Shown here piece after piece: positions 7,576-16,200 of a stretch of DNA of 35,463 nt. The notes beneath the pieces were generated by a model that did no database searches, was not told the DNA's origin, and was given only the letters and a program-made list of their open reading frames with translations. The stretch's first letter is position 1. Every line of letters begins with the position of its first letter. The translations under genes were made by a program, and so were the position numbers. This stretch comes from Burkholderiales bacterium (GTDB taxonomy: Bacteria; Pseudomonadota; Gammaproteobacteria; Burkholderiales; JAEUOS01), in assembly GCA_947473125.1 (NCBI GenBank), contig CANJDH010000047.1:1-35463 (forward strand). Reading direction: 5' to 3'.

Positions 7576-8493
7576 TTAGCGGCGCTGTTCGAAAAACTCG
7601 AGGATTTCCCGGCCGAGCGTCTCCTCGCCGCTGTTGAAATGGGCCACGATCGAGATGTGGTTGTGGCGCGGCAGGCGCATGGTGCGCGGTGCGCGACGCC
7701 GTGCCACCGCGATGCGGTGAGCAAACTCCAGGCCGTACAGATCGAGCAGCGGGTTTTCGTATTCGGCATTGACGATGAACACCGGCAACGCGCTTGCGGC
7801 ACCATGGTTCATCGGCGAGCGTGCCGCGTAGACACTTTCGTCATTGCCGAAATACGCGCGCACCCCGGCGGCGTTGGGGTTCTCGGGCAACACGTCGGCC
7901 GCGAGGCGCGCTGAAATGAGCACGATGCCGGCCACATCGCGTGCCAGGTGCCCGGCCGCCGGGTCATAGGCAAACGTCGCCACATGGGTGCCGCCGGCGG
8001 AGTGACCGATTACAAAGATTGTTTGCGGGTCGCCGCCATGCTGCGCGATATTGGCCTTGACCCAGGCGATGCTCGCGGCAAGGTCGTCCGCGCCGCCCGG
8101 ATAGGCTGCCTCGGGTGCCAGGCGGAATTCGAGGTTGACGCCGACATAACCGTGCCGGGCAAACCAGATCAGCACGTTGTCGTAGACCTCGGGGCTGGCC
8201 TGCTTGTCGCCGCGCACGAAGGCGCCGCCATGCATGAACACCACCACCGGCGCGGCGCCGGAAGCCGCGCCCGCCGTGGCGGGCTGGAACACGTCGAGTA
8301 CCTGGCGCGCGTGGCTGCCGTAGGCGTGGTTGCGGGTGATCGTGACCCCGGCTTTGGGCGCCTTGGCAAGAATCGGGTCGTAGGCGGCGAGCACGATGTC
8401 GCGATGTTTCTGGATGTCGCTGCCCCAGATCGGGCCGATGCGATCCATCTCGGCCTGCGCGGCGGGGGGAAGGGAACTCAATGAGGGCTGCAT
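7576..8493 (-). CDS. Alpha/beta hydrolase, HSL/carboxylesterase type
   Basis: 305-residue serine hydrolase of the hormone-sensitive-lipase-like group. The oxyanion-hole motif HGG is at 88-90 (FMHGGAFVRGDK), the nucleophile elbow GHSAGG places Ser165, the acid is probably Glu244 or Glu246 in VNAEYENPLLD, and the base is His277 or His279 in LPRHNHIS. The family includes esterases, and close relatives act as arylformamidases, so the natural substrate is open. No signal peptide is seen. ATG 8493 was preferred over the upstream in-frame start at 8589 because similarity begins after it and the extra 32 residues lie in the divergent promoter region. No clear ribosome binding site is visible. Confidence 0.85.
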   Translation of the reverse strand: MQPSLSSLPPAAQAEMDRIGPIWGSDIQKHRDIVLAAYDPILAKAPKAGVTITRNHAYGSHARQVLDVFQPATAGAASGAAPVVVFMHGGAFVRGDKQASPEVYDNVLIWFARHGYVGVNLEFRLAPEAAYPGGADDLAASIAWVKANIAQHGGDPQTIFVIGHSAGGTHVATFAYDPAAGHLARDVAGIVLISARLAADVLPENPNAAGVRAYFGNDESVYAARSPMNHGAASALPVFIVNAEYENPLLDLYGLEFAHRIAVARRRAPRTMRLPRHNHISIVAHFNSGEETLGREILEFFEQRR

Positions 8494-8525
8494 GGCTTTT
8501 TGAAGCAAAGAGAAAGCTGTGAATG

Positions 8526-8581
8526 GCTTGCACCAAGGGTCTTGGCGGTATGCCGGCCTGTGAGGCGCTTGCACCAAGGGT
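8526..8581. repeat. 15-bp direct repeats in the divergent esterase/acyl-CoA reductase promoter region
   Basis: GCTTGCACCAAGGGT occurs at 8526-8540 and again at 8567-8581 with no mismatch; the copies start 41 bases apart, about four helical turns. The first copy overlaps a small dyad CCAAG-GGT-CTTGG (8533-8545). The pair lies between the esterase start (8493, - strand) and the acyl-CoA reductase start (8690, + strand), so it could serve as a shared regulator binding site. This role is inferred from position and spacing only. Confidence 0.6.
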
Positions 8582-8689
8582 TTTCGCAAGGTGGCGCTGC
8601 GGGTTTTTAGCTTGCCTGGAGGCTTGAGTTTACGTCATCATAGCGGCGGGAGCAGCACAGAACGCCTAGGAACAATTACGGAGAAACTC

Positions 8690-10726
8690 ATGACCACCGG
8701 CTACTTCATCACCGGCGCATCCGGCTTCATCGGCAAGCGCCTGGTTAAAAAAATCCTGGCGCGCGACGACACCACGGTGTACTACCTGTCGCGCGCCAGC
8801 GGCGCCAAAGGCGACAAGCAACGCGCAGCGCTGATGGAGTTCTGGGGCGTGGACGCGCAGTCCTCCCATCCTCGCGCCGTCGCCGTGGCCGGCGACCTGA
8901 CCCAGGCCGAGCTGGGCGTGTCGGCCGCCGACCGCAAAAAACTGGCCGGCAAGATCCACCATTTCGCGCACCTGGCGGCGGTGTACGACCTCAAGGCGAC
9001 GGCGGAAGAGCAGCAGGCCGGCAACATCGACGGCACGCGCAACGCGGTGCAGTTCGCCAATGCCGTCAAGGCCGGAAAATTCCATCACGTGTCGTCGATT
9101 GCGGCAGCCGGCCTCTACGAAGGCGTGTGGCGCGAAGACATGTTCGATGAGGCCGAGAACCTTGATCACCCCTACTTCGCCACCAAGCACGACTCCGAAG
9201 GCATTGCGCGCAAGGAATGCGAGATGCCGTGGCGCGTGTACCGCCCCGGCCTGGTGGTGGGCGATTCGAAGACCGGCGAGATGGACAAGGTCGACGGCCC
9301 CTACTACTTCTTCAAGCTGATCCAGAAGATGCGCAAGTTCCTGCCGTCGTGGATGCCGACCATCGGCATCGAAGGCGGGCGCATCAACATCGTGCCGGTC
9401 GACTTCGTGGTCGATGCGATGGACCACATCATGCATCTCGAAAAGGGCGACGGCAAGGCCTACCACCTGACCGACCCGAACCCGCACCGCGTCGGCGACG
9501 TGCTCAACATCTTTTGCAAGGCGGCGCACGCACCGCGCATGGAGCTGCGCATCAACGCGGCGCTGTTCGGCTTCATCCCGCGCGGTATCAAGAAAAGCGT
9601 GATGTCGCTGACACCGGCGCGCCGGGTGCGCCACGCCATCATGAAAGACCTGGGCCTGCCCGACGAAATGATGCAGTTCGTCAACTACCCGACGCGCTTC
9701 GATTCGCGCGAGACCGAGAAGGCGTTGAAGGGCACCGGCATCGCCTGCCCGAACCTCGAGACCTACGCATGGGTGCTGTGGGATTACTGGGAGCGCCACC
9801 TTGACCCGGACCTGTTCATCGATCGCACCCTCAAAGGCAAGGTGCGCGGCAAGGTGGTGATGGTCACCGGCGGCTCGTCCGGCATCGGCCTGGCGGCGGC
9901 GAACAAGCTCACCGAGGCCGGCGCGATTGTCGTGATCGTGGCGCGCGACCAGGAAAAACTGGACGCCGCGCAAAAACAGATCGAGGGCCACTGCAAGAAT
10001 GGCGGGCGCGTCTTCACCTACTCGGCCGACGTCGGCGACGAAGCGCAATGCGCCAGGTTTGCCGCCATGGTCAACGAGAAGCACGGCGGCGTCGACATCC
10101 TGGTCAACAACGCGGGCCGCTCGATCCGCCGCGCGATCGAGAACAGCTACGACCGCTTCCATGATTTCGAGCGCACCATGAGCGTCAACTACTTCGGCGC
10201 ACTGCGCGTGACGATGTCGTTCCTGCCGGGCATGCAGAAAAAGCGCAAGGGCCACATCCTCAACATTTCGTCGATCGGCGTGCTCACCAACGCGCCGCGT
10301 TTTTCGGCCTATGTCGCCTCCAAGGCCGCGCTCGATGCGTTTACGCGCTGCGCCTCGTCGGAATTTGCCGATACCGGCATCAAGTTCACCACCATCAACA
10401 TGCCGCTGGTGCGCACCCCGATGATCGCACCGACCAAGATCTACAACAACGTGCCGACCCTGTCGCCCGAGCAGGCTGCCGACATGATCTGCGAGGCGAT
10501 CGTCTACGAACCGGTGCGCGTCGCCACGCGCCTCGGCATCTTCGGCGAGGTATTGCACGCGCTCTTGCCGCGCATTGCGCAGATCGTGATGAACACCACG
10601 TTCCGGATGTTCCCCGATTCGGATGCCGCCAAGACCAGGAGCGCCGACGGCAAGCCGGCCAAACCCGCCGAGGCAAGCGCAGATCAGGTAGCATTCCAGC
10701 AATTGCTCAAGGGAATTCACTTCTGA
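8690..10726 (+). CDS. Fatty acyl-CoA reductase, two-domain SDR (Maqu_2507 type)
   Basis: 678-residue cytoplasmic or membrane-peripheral enzyme with two short-chain dehydrogenase domains. The N-terminal extended-SDR, thioester-reductase-like half (1-370) starts ITGASGFIGKRL and carries Ser135/136, Tyr162 and Lys166. The C-terminal classical SDR (385-620) has VTGGSSGIGL at 392-401, NNAG at 473-476, and the catalytic Tyr541/Lys545 of YVASK. Length, order and long collinear segments (VDGPYYFFKLIQKMR, IGIEGGRINIVPVDFVVDA, HAPRMELRI, SIGVLTNAPRFSAYV) match my recollection of the Marinobacter acyl-CoA reductase that reduces acyl-CoA to fatty alcohol with NADPH. The product would feed wax ester or alcohol formation. 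ATG 8690 follows ACGGAGAA. Its stop overlaps the next gene's start. Confidence 0.9.
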   Translation: MTTGYFITGASGFIGKRLVKKILARDDTTVYYLSRASGAKGDKQRAALMEFWGVDAQSSHPRAVAVAGDLTQAELGVSAADRKKLAGKIHHFAHLAAVYDLKATAEEQQAGNIDGTRNAVQFANAVKAGKFHHVSSIAAAGLYEGVWREDMFDEAENLDHPYFATKHDSEGIARKECEMPWRVYRPGLVVGDSKTGEMDKVDGPYYFFKLIQKMRKFLPSWMPTIGIEGGRINIVPVDFVVDAMDHIMHLEKGDGKAYHLTDPNPHRVGDVLNIFCKAAHAPRMELRINAALFGFIPRGIKKSVMSLTPARRVRHAIMKDLGLPDEMMQFVNYPTRFDSRETEKALKGTGIACPNLETYAWVLWDYWERHLDPDLFIDRTLKGKVRGKVVMVTGGSSGIGLAAANKLTEAGAIVVIVARDQEKLDAAQKQIEGHCKNGGRVFTYSADVGDEAQCARFAAMVNEKHGGVDILVNNAGRSIRRAIENSYDRFHDFERTMSVNYFGALRVTMSFLPGMQKKRKGHILNISSIGVLTNAPRFSAYVASKAALDAFTRCASSEFADTGIKFTTINMPLVRTPMIAPTKIYNNVPTLSPEQAADMICEAIVYEPVRVATRLGIFGEVLHALLPRIAQIVMNTTFRMFPDSDAAKTRSADGKPAKPAEASADQVAFQQLLKGIHF

Positions 10727-11160
10727 TGAAAATGATCCACGCCGGCGCGCTGTTGGCGGCCATCCTTTTCGGCGTCGGTGCGACGCCCGCCGCGTTTGCC
10801 CAAAAAACCTATCGTTGCGGCAACACCTTCCAGTCCTATCCGTGCGCAACCAGCAGCGGCACCGCTGGAAGCGCCGCTGCCGACCCGAAGGCCAAGCCGG
10901 CCGCGCAGTCCGTAAAAGTACCGGAGCCGCCGCCAACGCCGGAGGAACTCAAGGCAGCAGCCGCCAAAGAGGCGCAGGTCGCTGAAGCCAAGAAGCAGGA
11001 GACTGCAGCAAAGGAGAAAAAGGCGCGTTGCGACAAGATCCGCAACGACCTCGGCTACAACAGCGCTCAGCAAAAGGCGTCGGTCTCCAACACCACCATG
11101 GAGCGCCTCAAAGGCGAGCGCAAGCAGATTGACATCGACATGAAAAAGGAAGCGTGCTGA
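10726..11160 (+). CDS. Small exported protein, DUF4124-like
   Basis: 144-residue protein with a Sec signal peptide (MKMIHAGALLAAILFGVG..AFA, cleavage near residue 25). The mature N-terminus KTYRCGNTFQSYPC resembles the short Cys-containing start of DUF4124 proteins, which are periplasmic and of unknown function. The rest is a low-complexity Ala/Lys/Glu/Pro linker and a probable coiled coil (about 65-105), ending in a Cys (KKEAC). ATG 10726 overlaps the acyl-CoA reductase stop in an ATGA arrangement; ATG 10732 is an alternative. Translational coupling to the reductase is likely, but a shared function is not established. Confidence 0.75.
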   Translation: MKMIHAGALLAAILFGVGATPAAFAQKTYRCGNTFQSYPCATSSGTAGSAAADPKAKPAAQSVKVPEPPPTPEELKAAAAKEAQVAEAKKQETAAKEKKARCDKIRNDLGYNSAQQKASVSNTTMERLKGERKQIDIDMKKEAC

Positions 11161-11185
11161 TCTTCGGCCCGGCACGGCACACGCC

Positions 11186-11488
11186 ATGATTCTCGAACTC
11201 GCAGACATCCGCATCCACGCCGGCAAGCAACAGGAATTCGACGCGGCCATCAAGAATGGCGTCGAAACCGTGATCGCCCATGCCAAGGGCTTCAAGGGCT
11301 ACAAGGTCAACAAGTGCATCGAAACGCCGGAGCGCTATGTGCTGATGATTTTCTGGGAAACCCTGGAAAACCATACCGTCGATTTCCGCGGCTCGGCCAA
11401 CTTTGCCGACTGGCGCAGCATCGTCGGGCCGTTTTTTGCCGCACCGCCCACAGTCGAGCACTTCACCCTGCTCGCCAAATCCGGCTGA
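11186..11488 (+). CDS. ABM-domain (antibiotic biosynthesis monooxygenase-like) protein
   Basis: 100-residue protein of the dimeric alpha/beta-barrel ABM fold, recognisable from ILELADIRIHAGKQQEFDAAI, GFKGYKVNKCIETPERYVLMIFWETLENHTVDFR and a C-terminal PTVEHFTLL strand. Family members are small oxygenases or proteins of unknown activity. It is not closely similar to the ABM protein at 7238-7528. It lies 25 bases downstream of the DUF4124-like gene, so it may share the transcript of the acyl-CoA reductase. No obvious ribosome binding site precedes ATG 11186. A specific substrate cannot be assigned. Confidence 0.82.
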   Translation: MILELADIRIHAGKQQEFDAAIKNGVETVIAHAKGFKGYKVNKCIETPERYVLMIFWETLENHTVDFRGSANFADWRSIVGPFFAAPPTVEHFTLLAKSG

Positions 11489-11505
11489 GCGCGGGCGGCT
11501 TGTCA

Positions 11506-11574
11506 GGCGCGTAGCGCGCGCCAGGCGCCGCAGGGGTTTGCCAATTGCATGAAACGCCCTCGTAGCAGCGGGCG
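11506..11574. terminator. GC-rich hairpins between convergent genes
   Basis: GGCGCG (11506-11511) pairs with CGCGCC (11517-11522), and CGCCC (11555-11559) pairs with GGGCG (11570-11574). Both lie between the converging ends of the ABM gene (11488) and the MetX-like gene (11622). No T-run follows either stem, so they are only weak candidates for transcription ends on the two strands. Confidence 0.35.
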
Positions 11575-11621
11575 CTGCGGCTGCCCGGCGCAATCCTCAG
11601 GCCCAGCGACGACACGCGCCG

Positions 11622-12782
11622 CTATTTGCCCATGAAGGCGCGAATCGCCTCGGCCGCCTTGCCGATGCCGATTACGCCGTCCAGGTGGCCGCGATCACCT
11701 TCAAGCACAAATACTTCGGCGCTGCCGCCCTGGGCACGGAATTTCGCAGCCGCCTTCTGGCTCATCTCCGGCGGAAACACGAGGTCGCTGGAGGCCGGCA
11801 CGAACAAGATCTTCGCCTTGATCTTGCCGATCTCGCCCTCCACATTGAACAACTGGTTGGCCTTGGCCATGTAGATCTTGTTGTTGGCATCGGTGGTGCG
11901 CGCGCGCGCGATGCCGGTCTTTTGCAGCACGTCTTCAATGGCAAACACGTTGTTGCGGTCGTCGCCCGGTTTTTTGCTGTCGTCGGCCAGTTTGTAGCCG
12001 AACGCCTTTTCGGCCCAGCCCCAGTGGCCGGCCGTCAGGGTCACGATCTTGAGGGCCTGGGCGATACCATCGATCGGTTCGTCCTTGCCGTAATAATCGC
12101 CGTTGTTCCATTTCGGGTCGACCTTGATCGGCGCCACCCACACATCGAGCAGGCCGATCACCCACGGCGAGATCGAAAACCCGGGCCCGATCACATGGAT
12201 CACGCGCTCGACCTGCTCGCCGTACAGCGCGCCCCACTCCATCGCCTGGATCGAGCCGCCCGAGGCGCCCGCGACAGCCTTGAGTTTCTTGACGCCGAGC
12301 GAATCCGTCAGCGCCTTGTGCACACGCACTGAATCGCGCATCGACACCACCGGAAAGCTCATGCCGTAGTGCTTGCCGGTATCCGGGTTGATGGATGCCG
12401 GCCCGGTGGTGGTGGTGTTCGGGTCCTTGGTGTTGAGATTGGAGAGCGTGTCAGCCGAGATCACGAAGTATTTGTCGGTATCGATCGGCTTGCCTGGGCC
12501 GATGATGCCGTTCCAGTAGCCCGGCGCGGCATCGCTTTCCTTGTATTTGCCGGCCGCGTGCGAATTGCCGGAATAAAAATGCGCGATGAACACTGCGTTG
12601 TCGCCGGCGGCGTTGAGCGTGCCGTAGGTCTCGTAACCGACCTTCACCTCCTTGATGGTCTTGCCGCCAACCGTGGTGTAGGCCGGCATGGCGAACACCT
12701 TTTTCTCCACCGGCTTGTCGTAGGCAAAGGTCGCTGAACCCCACGCGAATGCGGCAAGTGCCGCGATATGGATGATGCGCAT
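11622..12782 (-). CDS. Exported MetX-like alpha/beta hydrolase
   Basis: 386-residue protein with a clear Sec signal peptide (MRIIHIAALAAFAWGSATFA, cleavage near 20-21) followed by a homoserine O-acetyltransferase-like alpha/beta hydrolase fold. Family features are the VGYETYGTLNA strand, GPASINPDTGKHYG, the nucleophile elbow AGASGGSIQAMEWG with Ser174, the acid Asp333 in PASSDLVFPPE, and the base His366 in GDRGHLDGV. Cytoplasmic MetX acetylates homoserine; an exported copy cannot use cytosolic acetyl-CoA, so a hydrolase or esterase role is more likely. ATG 12782 is preceded by AAGGAAAT, a good ribosome binding site; the frame is open upstream to 12845. It is monocistronic and divergent from the pyrophosphohydrolase gene. 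Confidence 0.85.
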   Translation of the reverse strand: MRIIHIAALAAFAWGSATFAYDKPVEKKVFAMPAYTTVGGKTIKEVKVGYETYGTLNAAGDNAVFIAHFYSGNSHAAGKYKESDAAPGYWNGIIGPGKPIDTDKYFVISADTLSNLNTKDPNTTTTGPASINPDTGKHYGMSFPVVSMRDSVRVHKALTDSLGVKKLKAVAGASGGSIQAMEWGALYGEQVERVIHVIGPGFSISPWVIGLLDVWVAPIKVDPKWNNGDYYGKDEPIDGIAQALKIVTLTAGHWGWAEKAFGYKLADDSKKPGDDRNNVFAIEDVLQKTGIARARTTDANNKIYMAKANQLFNVEGEIGKIKAKILFVPASSDLVFPPEMSQKAAAKFRAQGGSAEVFVLEGDRGHLDGVIGIGKAAEAIRAFMGK

Positions 12783-12920
12783 GATTTCCTTCCCAGGTAA
12801 TTTGGCCCAAGGCGGCATCATGCCTGCCTTGGTGCGATTGTGCAAACCTGCCCGCAGGAAGCCTGACTGGCCACGACTACAATCGCGCTGTTGCTCCCGC
12901 TGTTATCCGACCCCGACGCC

Positions 12921-13340
12921 ATGACCCCTGCCTTTGCACAACGCATCGCCCTGATGAACGCCATGTACCGCCTGCCGACCCACGAACGGCCGACTTTGCC
13001 CGACGACACGGCAGAGCGTCTTGTCAAATTCAAGGCCACCTTGATCGACGAAGTGCACGAGATCGACGACATCGCCGCGCTGGTGGCCAAGGGCGCCGAC
13101 CCGGCCGACGTGCTGACTGCCATCGCCGACCTGCTCGGCGACGTGATCGTCTATTGCCGCTCCGAGGCGCTCAAGTACGGCCTGCCGCTCGAAGGCGTGC
13201 TCGACGTGATCATGGACAGCAACGAGAGCAAACTCGGCGCCGACGGCAACCCGATCTACGACGCCAACGGCAAATTCCTCAAGGGGCCGAACTACTGGAA
13301 GCCGGAGCCGCGCATCAAGGCACTGCTCGAAGCGCAATAG
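12921..13340 (+). CDS. MazG-like nucleoside triphosphate pyrophosphohydrolase
   Basis: 139-residue all-alpha protein resembling the MazG/PRA-PH superfamily of NTP pyrophosphohydrolases. The likely magnesium-binding acidic residues are Glu44 and Glu47 in DEVHEIDD and Asp70/Asp74 in ADLLGDVIVYC. After the helical core comes a short extension with GADGNPIYDANGKFLKGPNYWKPEP, a pattern seen in stand-alone single-domain members. The likely role is hydrolysis of a nucleotide to its monophosphate and pyrophosphate, perhaps house-cleaning. ATG 12921 was chosen by similarity; a TTG at 12891 is also in frame and neither has a ribosome binding site. Confidence 0.75.
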   Translation: MTPAFAQRIALMNAMYRLPTHERPTLPDDTAERLVKFKATLIDEVHEIDDIAALVAKGADPADVLTAIADLLGDVIVYCRSEALKYGLPLEGVLDVIMDSNESKLGADGNPIYDANGKFLKGPNYWKPEPRIKALLEAQ

Positions 13341-13576
13341 CCCGCCGGTCATCGGGCTGCAGCGTTCCCACGGGAAACGCCATGCTCCATTGAAAACGCA
13401 TTTTCGCGAACCTTACTGCCGTCGCGTCAGGTCGCGCCGATCCGACCCTTCGCGAACGCGTGATCGGCATCAAAGCGGCGCAGACCGCTTCGGCAGGTGC
13501 ACCGCCAGCCAGATCCGCGGGTACAAAAGCGCTGATGCAGATACTCACCGGGCGCCTTGTCCGACAACCCGCCGTT

Positions 13577-15322
13577 TCAGGGTCGGCGTACTTTCTGTGC
13601 CCTCGGGTCAAAATGTTGTGGCAATTCAAACCAAAACATCGTGTTCCCATCTGCCTGGGAAGTCACCCACAGCTTGCCGCCCAGACACTCGACCAGTACT
13701 TTGGAAAGCAGCAGCCCCAAATCCACCTCGGGCTCCACGTCTGCTTGCGACGTTGCAGAGATAGCGTACGAGCCTAAGATGTCGGCCAGGCACTCGGCGG
13801 AATTGCCGGCACCCGGGCCGCTAACTTCAAAACGCAGCCCTTCAGGCACTTGCGCCACGCGTATGCTGCTTTGGCCCTGCGCGGAAAATGCAAGCACGCT
13901 ACCGATCACCTTGTGCAAGACGCTTTTGAGACAAGCTGAATCCGTCACGAATTGACCATCATGCGGAAGGTCGCATTCGACCAGGGTCGTCAGCCCCTTC
14001 GCTCTAGCCAGTGCAAAATGCGACTCGGCCACTTCATGTACCAGCAGATTCAGGTTGGTCAGTTCCCATTGCATCACCTGGAGGCCGGATTCGGCCCGGC
14101 CGAGGTCGCGCAAGTCTTCCCGCGCCTTGCGCAGGTGTTGTACCTGATCAAAAATGCGTTGGGCGTCTTCGCGCATCGCACCTGTCGGCGCATCCAGAGC
14201 GAGTATCTGTGCCTTCACGGCAACGCCGCTCACCAGCGCCCCGATGTGCCCGGAGATGCCGGCGAGCAATCGCCATCTGGCGCGGCTCGCGAGCGCAGCG
14301 TCGCTGGCAGCTTGTTCAAGGAAGGCATTGGCAGCCTGCAGGCGGCGCCGAAGGACCTGGGACCAGGCGCTGACCCAGATCAAGAAACACATTCCCAGCA
14401 AAACTAGTGCCACGCGCGCAGGGGCGAGACTCAATGCCCCGTTGTCGTGCTGGTCTTCCAGTTCGCGCAATCCGAATCCGACCACGACAATCAGGGGGAA
14501 TTTCTTCAACGAACGAAACGCGTACAGGCGCGGTTGGCCATCGATCTCGCTCACCGCCACAAAATGCCCCTTTCCCTCCTTGAGCAGGCGCGCCATGGAC
14601 CCGCTTTTGCTCGAATCGAGCGGGGCTTGCGCTTTGTTTCGGGTGATGCGCATCCGGGAAATCCCATCCCGGCCGAAAATCGAAATCTCGCCCGAGTCTC
14701 CAATGATGCTCCGATAGGGATCGACAAAATTGTCCGGGCTGACCGAAACCACGGCCACCCCGCTGAATTTTCCGCTGTCATCGTCGATGCGTCGCGACAT
14801 GTTGAGCACCGATTTACCCGATACCCGGCCGGTAATCGGGAGGCTGACAAACACTTCATCGTCCTTTCCGTCTCGATGCCAAAGATAGTGCGAACGATCG
14901 CTCAAATCGACGCGCGCCGCCCCGGTCAGGTCTTGTGGATTGGTCGTCGAAAGATACATTTTTCCGTTGGCGCTAATCACTGCCTCCAGCGGAAACGATT
15001 GGCGATCAATGGCCGCATTGTGCGATTCGAACACCGCGCCAAGATTGCCTTGCGGGGAGCGGTACGCGTAGCGGATTGTCTTGAGGATCTGGTCGCCGTT
15101 GTCGAAGGTGCTCTCGGCGTGCTGGGACAGGGCAAATACCAGGGTTTCGAGGGTCTTGACGGATGCATCAAAAGCCTGGCGCTCGGACTCGCGATACTGC
15201 ACGTACATCAGCGCCAGCGCGCCCAGTAGCAGCGCCATCGCGAGCACCACGAGCGGGCTGCGCATGATCACCGCCCACTCCGCAAAAGCCGGTTTCGCTG
15301 CGCTGCGCTGCGCCTCAGACAT
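13577..15322 (-). CDS. Membrane sensor histidine kinase-like protein with degenerate catalytic motifs
   Basis: 581-residue inner-membrane protein. TM1 is at about 22-42 and TM2 at about 300-322, bracketing a periplasmic Cache/PDC-like sensor domain. A dimerisation helix pair follows around 345-410, then an HATPase-like region (420-570). The phosphoacceptor region reads SGHIGALVSG, keeping His359 but losing the acidic residue and the R-x-P-L core. The N box (LHKVIGSVLAFSAQG) lacks its Asn, the DxGxG box is replaced by VSGPGAGN, and GLGL is DLGLLLSKVL. ATP binding is therefore doubtful. It overlaps the upstream regulator gene by 8 bases, so the two form an operon. It could act as a phosphatase, scaffold or non-catalytic sensor. 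Confidence 0.85.
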   Translation of the reverse strand: MSEAQRSAAKPAFAEWAVIMRSPLVVLAMALLLGALALMYVQYRESERQAFDASVKTLETLVFALSQHAESTFDNGDQILKTIRYAYRSPQGNLGAVFESHNAAIDRQSFPLEAVISANGKMYLSTTNPQDLTGAARVDLSDRSHYLWHRDGKDDEVFVSLPITGRVSGKSVLNMSRRIDDDSGKFSGVAVVSVSPDNFVDPYRSIIGDSGEISIFGRDGISRMRITRNKAQAPLDSSKSGSMARLLKEGKGHFVAVSEIDGQPRLYAFRSLKKFPLIVVVGFGLRELEDQHDNGALSLAPARVALVLLGMCFLIWVSAWSQVLRRRLQAANAFLEQAASDAALASRARWRLLAGISGHIGALVSGVAVKAQILALDAPTGAMREDAQRIFDQVQHLRKAREDLRDLGRAESGLQVMQWELTNLNLLVHEVAESHFALARAKGLTTLVECDLPHDGQFVTDSACLKSVLHKVIGSVLAFSAQGQSSIRVAQVPEGLRFEVSGPGAGNSAECLADILGSYAISATSQADVEPEVDLGLLLSKVLVECLGGKLWVTSQADGNTMFWFELPQHFDPRAQKVRRP

Positions 15323-16037
15323 CGAAGCTCGCTTGTGACTGAAGCATGTAGCCGATGCTCCGATAGCTTACGATGATCGAGGATTTTTGGGTGATCGAGC
15401 GCAGCTTCTTGCGCAGGTTGCTGATATGCACATCGAGCACCCGGTTCAGCGGCGACCAGTCGGCGCCCGTCAACAGATGCGACAGCTCATCCCGGGACAC
15501 CACCTGGCACGACTTGCGCGCCAGCCGCATGAACAACTGGAACTCCTTCTCGGTCAGGAGCACTTCTGGTCCGTCCCGTCTGACAATGGTTCTGAGCAAG
15601 GGGCTGGCCACGCATTCTTCAAAAAAGACCCGCTCGAACACCTCCTGATCCTGCCCGGGGTTACGCCGCAGGGCGTTGTGCACACGCGCCCGCAACACCA
15701 GGGGATCAAACGGTTTGGTGATGTAATCGTCCGCGCCAATGTTCAGCCCGGCCGCAATCACCTCGGATGACGACAGGCCGGAAATCAGGATGATCGGAAT
15801 GCCCGACAGGGCGCGCAAGTTTTTGGCGATTTCCATGCCGTTTTCGCCGGGCAGGAGGATATCGAGCAGCACCAGCTTGATGGCGCTTTTTTCGATGGCG
15901 GCGAACAACGCCTTAGCCGTATCCATGAACGCCAGTTCGTAGTCGCGCGCCAGTATCCTCTGGAACATGGTGCGCGTGGCTGCATCGTCTTCCAGTATGG
16001 CAATGAGCGGGGAGAGCACGCGAGCTGGTGCGGTCAT
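15315..16037 (-). CDS. OmpR/PhoB-family response regulator
   Basis: 240-residue DNA-binding response regulator. The receiver domain (10-125) has the acidic pocket Glu16/Asp17/Asp18 (ILEDDAA), phosphoacceptor Asp59 in LVLLDILLPGENG, and Lys108 in DYITKPFDP. A winged-helix output domain follows (about 140-235) with LTEKEFQLFMRLA, VLDVHISNLRKKLR and YRSIGYML, typical of OmpR/PhoB. All receiver residues needed for phosphorylation are intact. It is the first gene of a two-gene operon with the degenerate kinase, which starts 8 bases before this stop. It may therefore be phosphorylated by another kinase in the region. A divergent 382-base promoter region separates it from the kinase-like gene at 16420. 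Confidence 0.93.
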   Translation of the reverse strand: MTAPARVLSPLIAILEDDAATRTMFQRILARDYELAFMDTAKALFAAIEKSAIKLVLLDILLPGENGMEIAKNLRALSGIPIILISGLSSSEVIAAGLNIGADDYITKPFDPLVLRARVHNALRRNPGQDQEVFERVFFEECVASPLLRTIVRRDGPEVLLTEKEFQLFMRLARKSCQVVSRDELSHLLTGADWSPLNRVLDVHISNLRKKLRSITQKSSIIVSYRSIGYMLQSQASFDV

Positions 16038-16200
16038 GGGGTCCGGGAATGGGTGGAGGAATGCCGGGCATGTCCTCCCGGCGCTATCCTGGCCTGAATT
16101 TCACTGCGCCCTTGGAGTCGGAGGAAAGGTGACCAATGGAGCGGAGCTCCGCCTTTGGGAGCGGCGCCCACCATTGGGCCATTGGGATAGTGCACCAATA

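Noticed and set aside
8666-10936. Very long minus-strand open frame (756 codons) opposite the acyl-CoA reductase
   Set aside because: It is a mirror of strong codon bias in a real gene; its translation has no recognisable domain and is His/Arg/Val-rich low-quality sequence.
12891-12920. TTG start extending the pyrophosphohydrolase by 10 residues
   Set aside because: No ribosome binding site and no family similarity in the added residues.
13341-13576. Small plus-strand open frames in the gap after the pyrophosphohydrolase gene
   Set aside because: They run on into the antisense of the kinase gene, lack ribosome binding sites and show no protein-like features; the gap holds nothing I can support.
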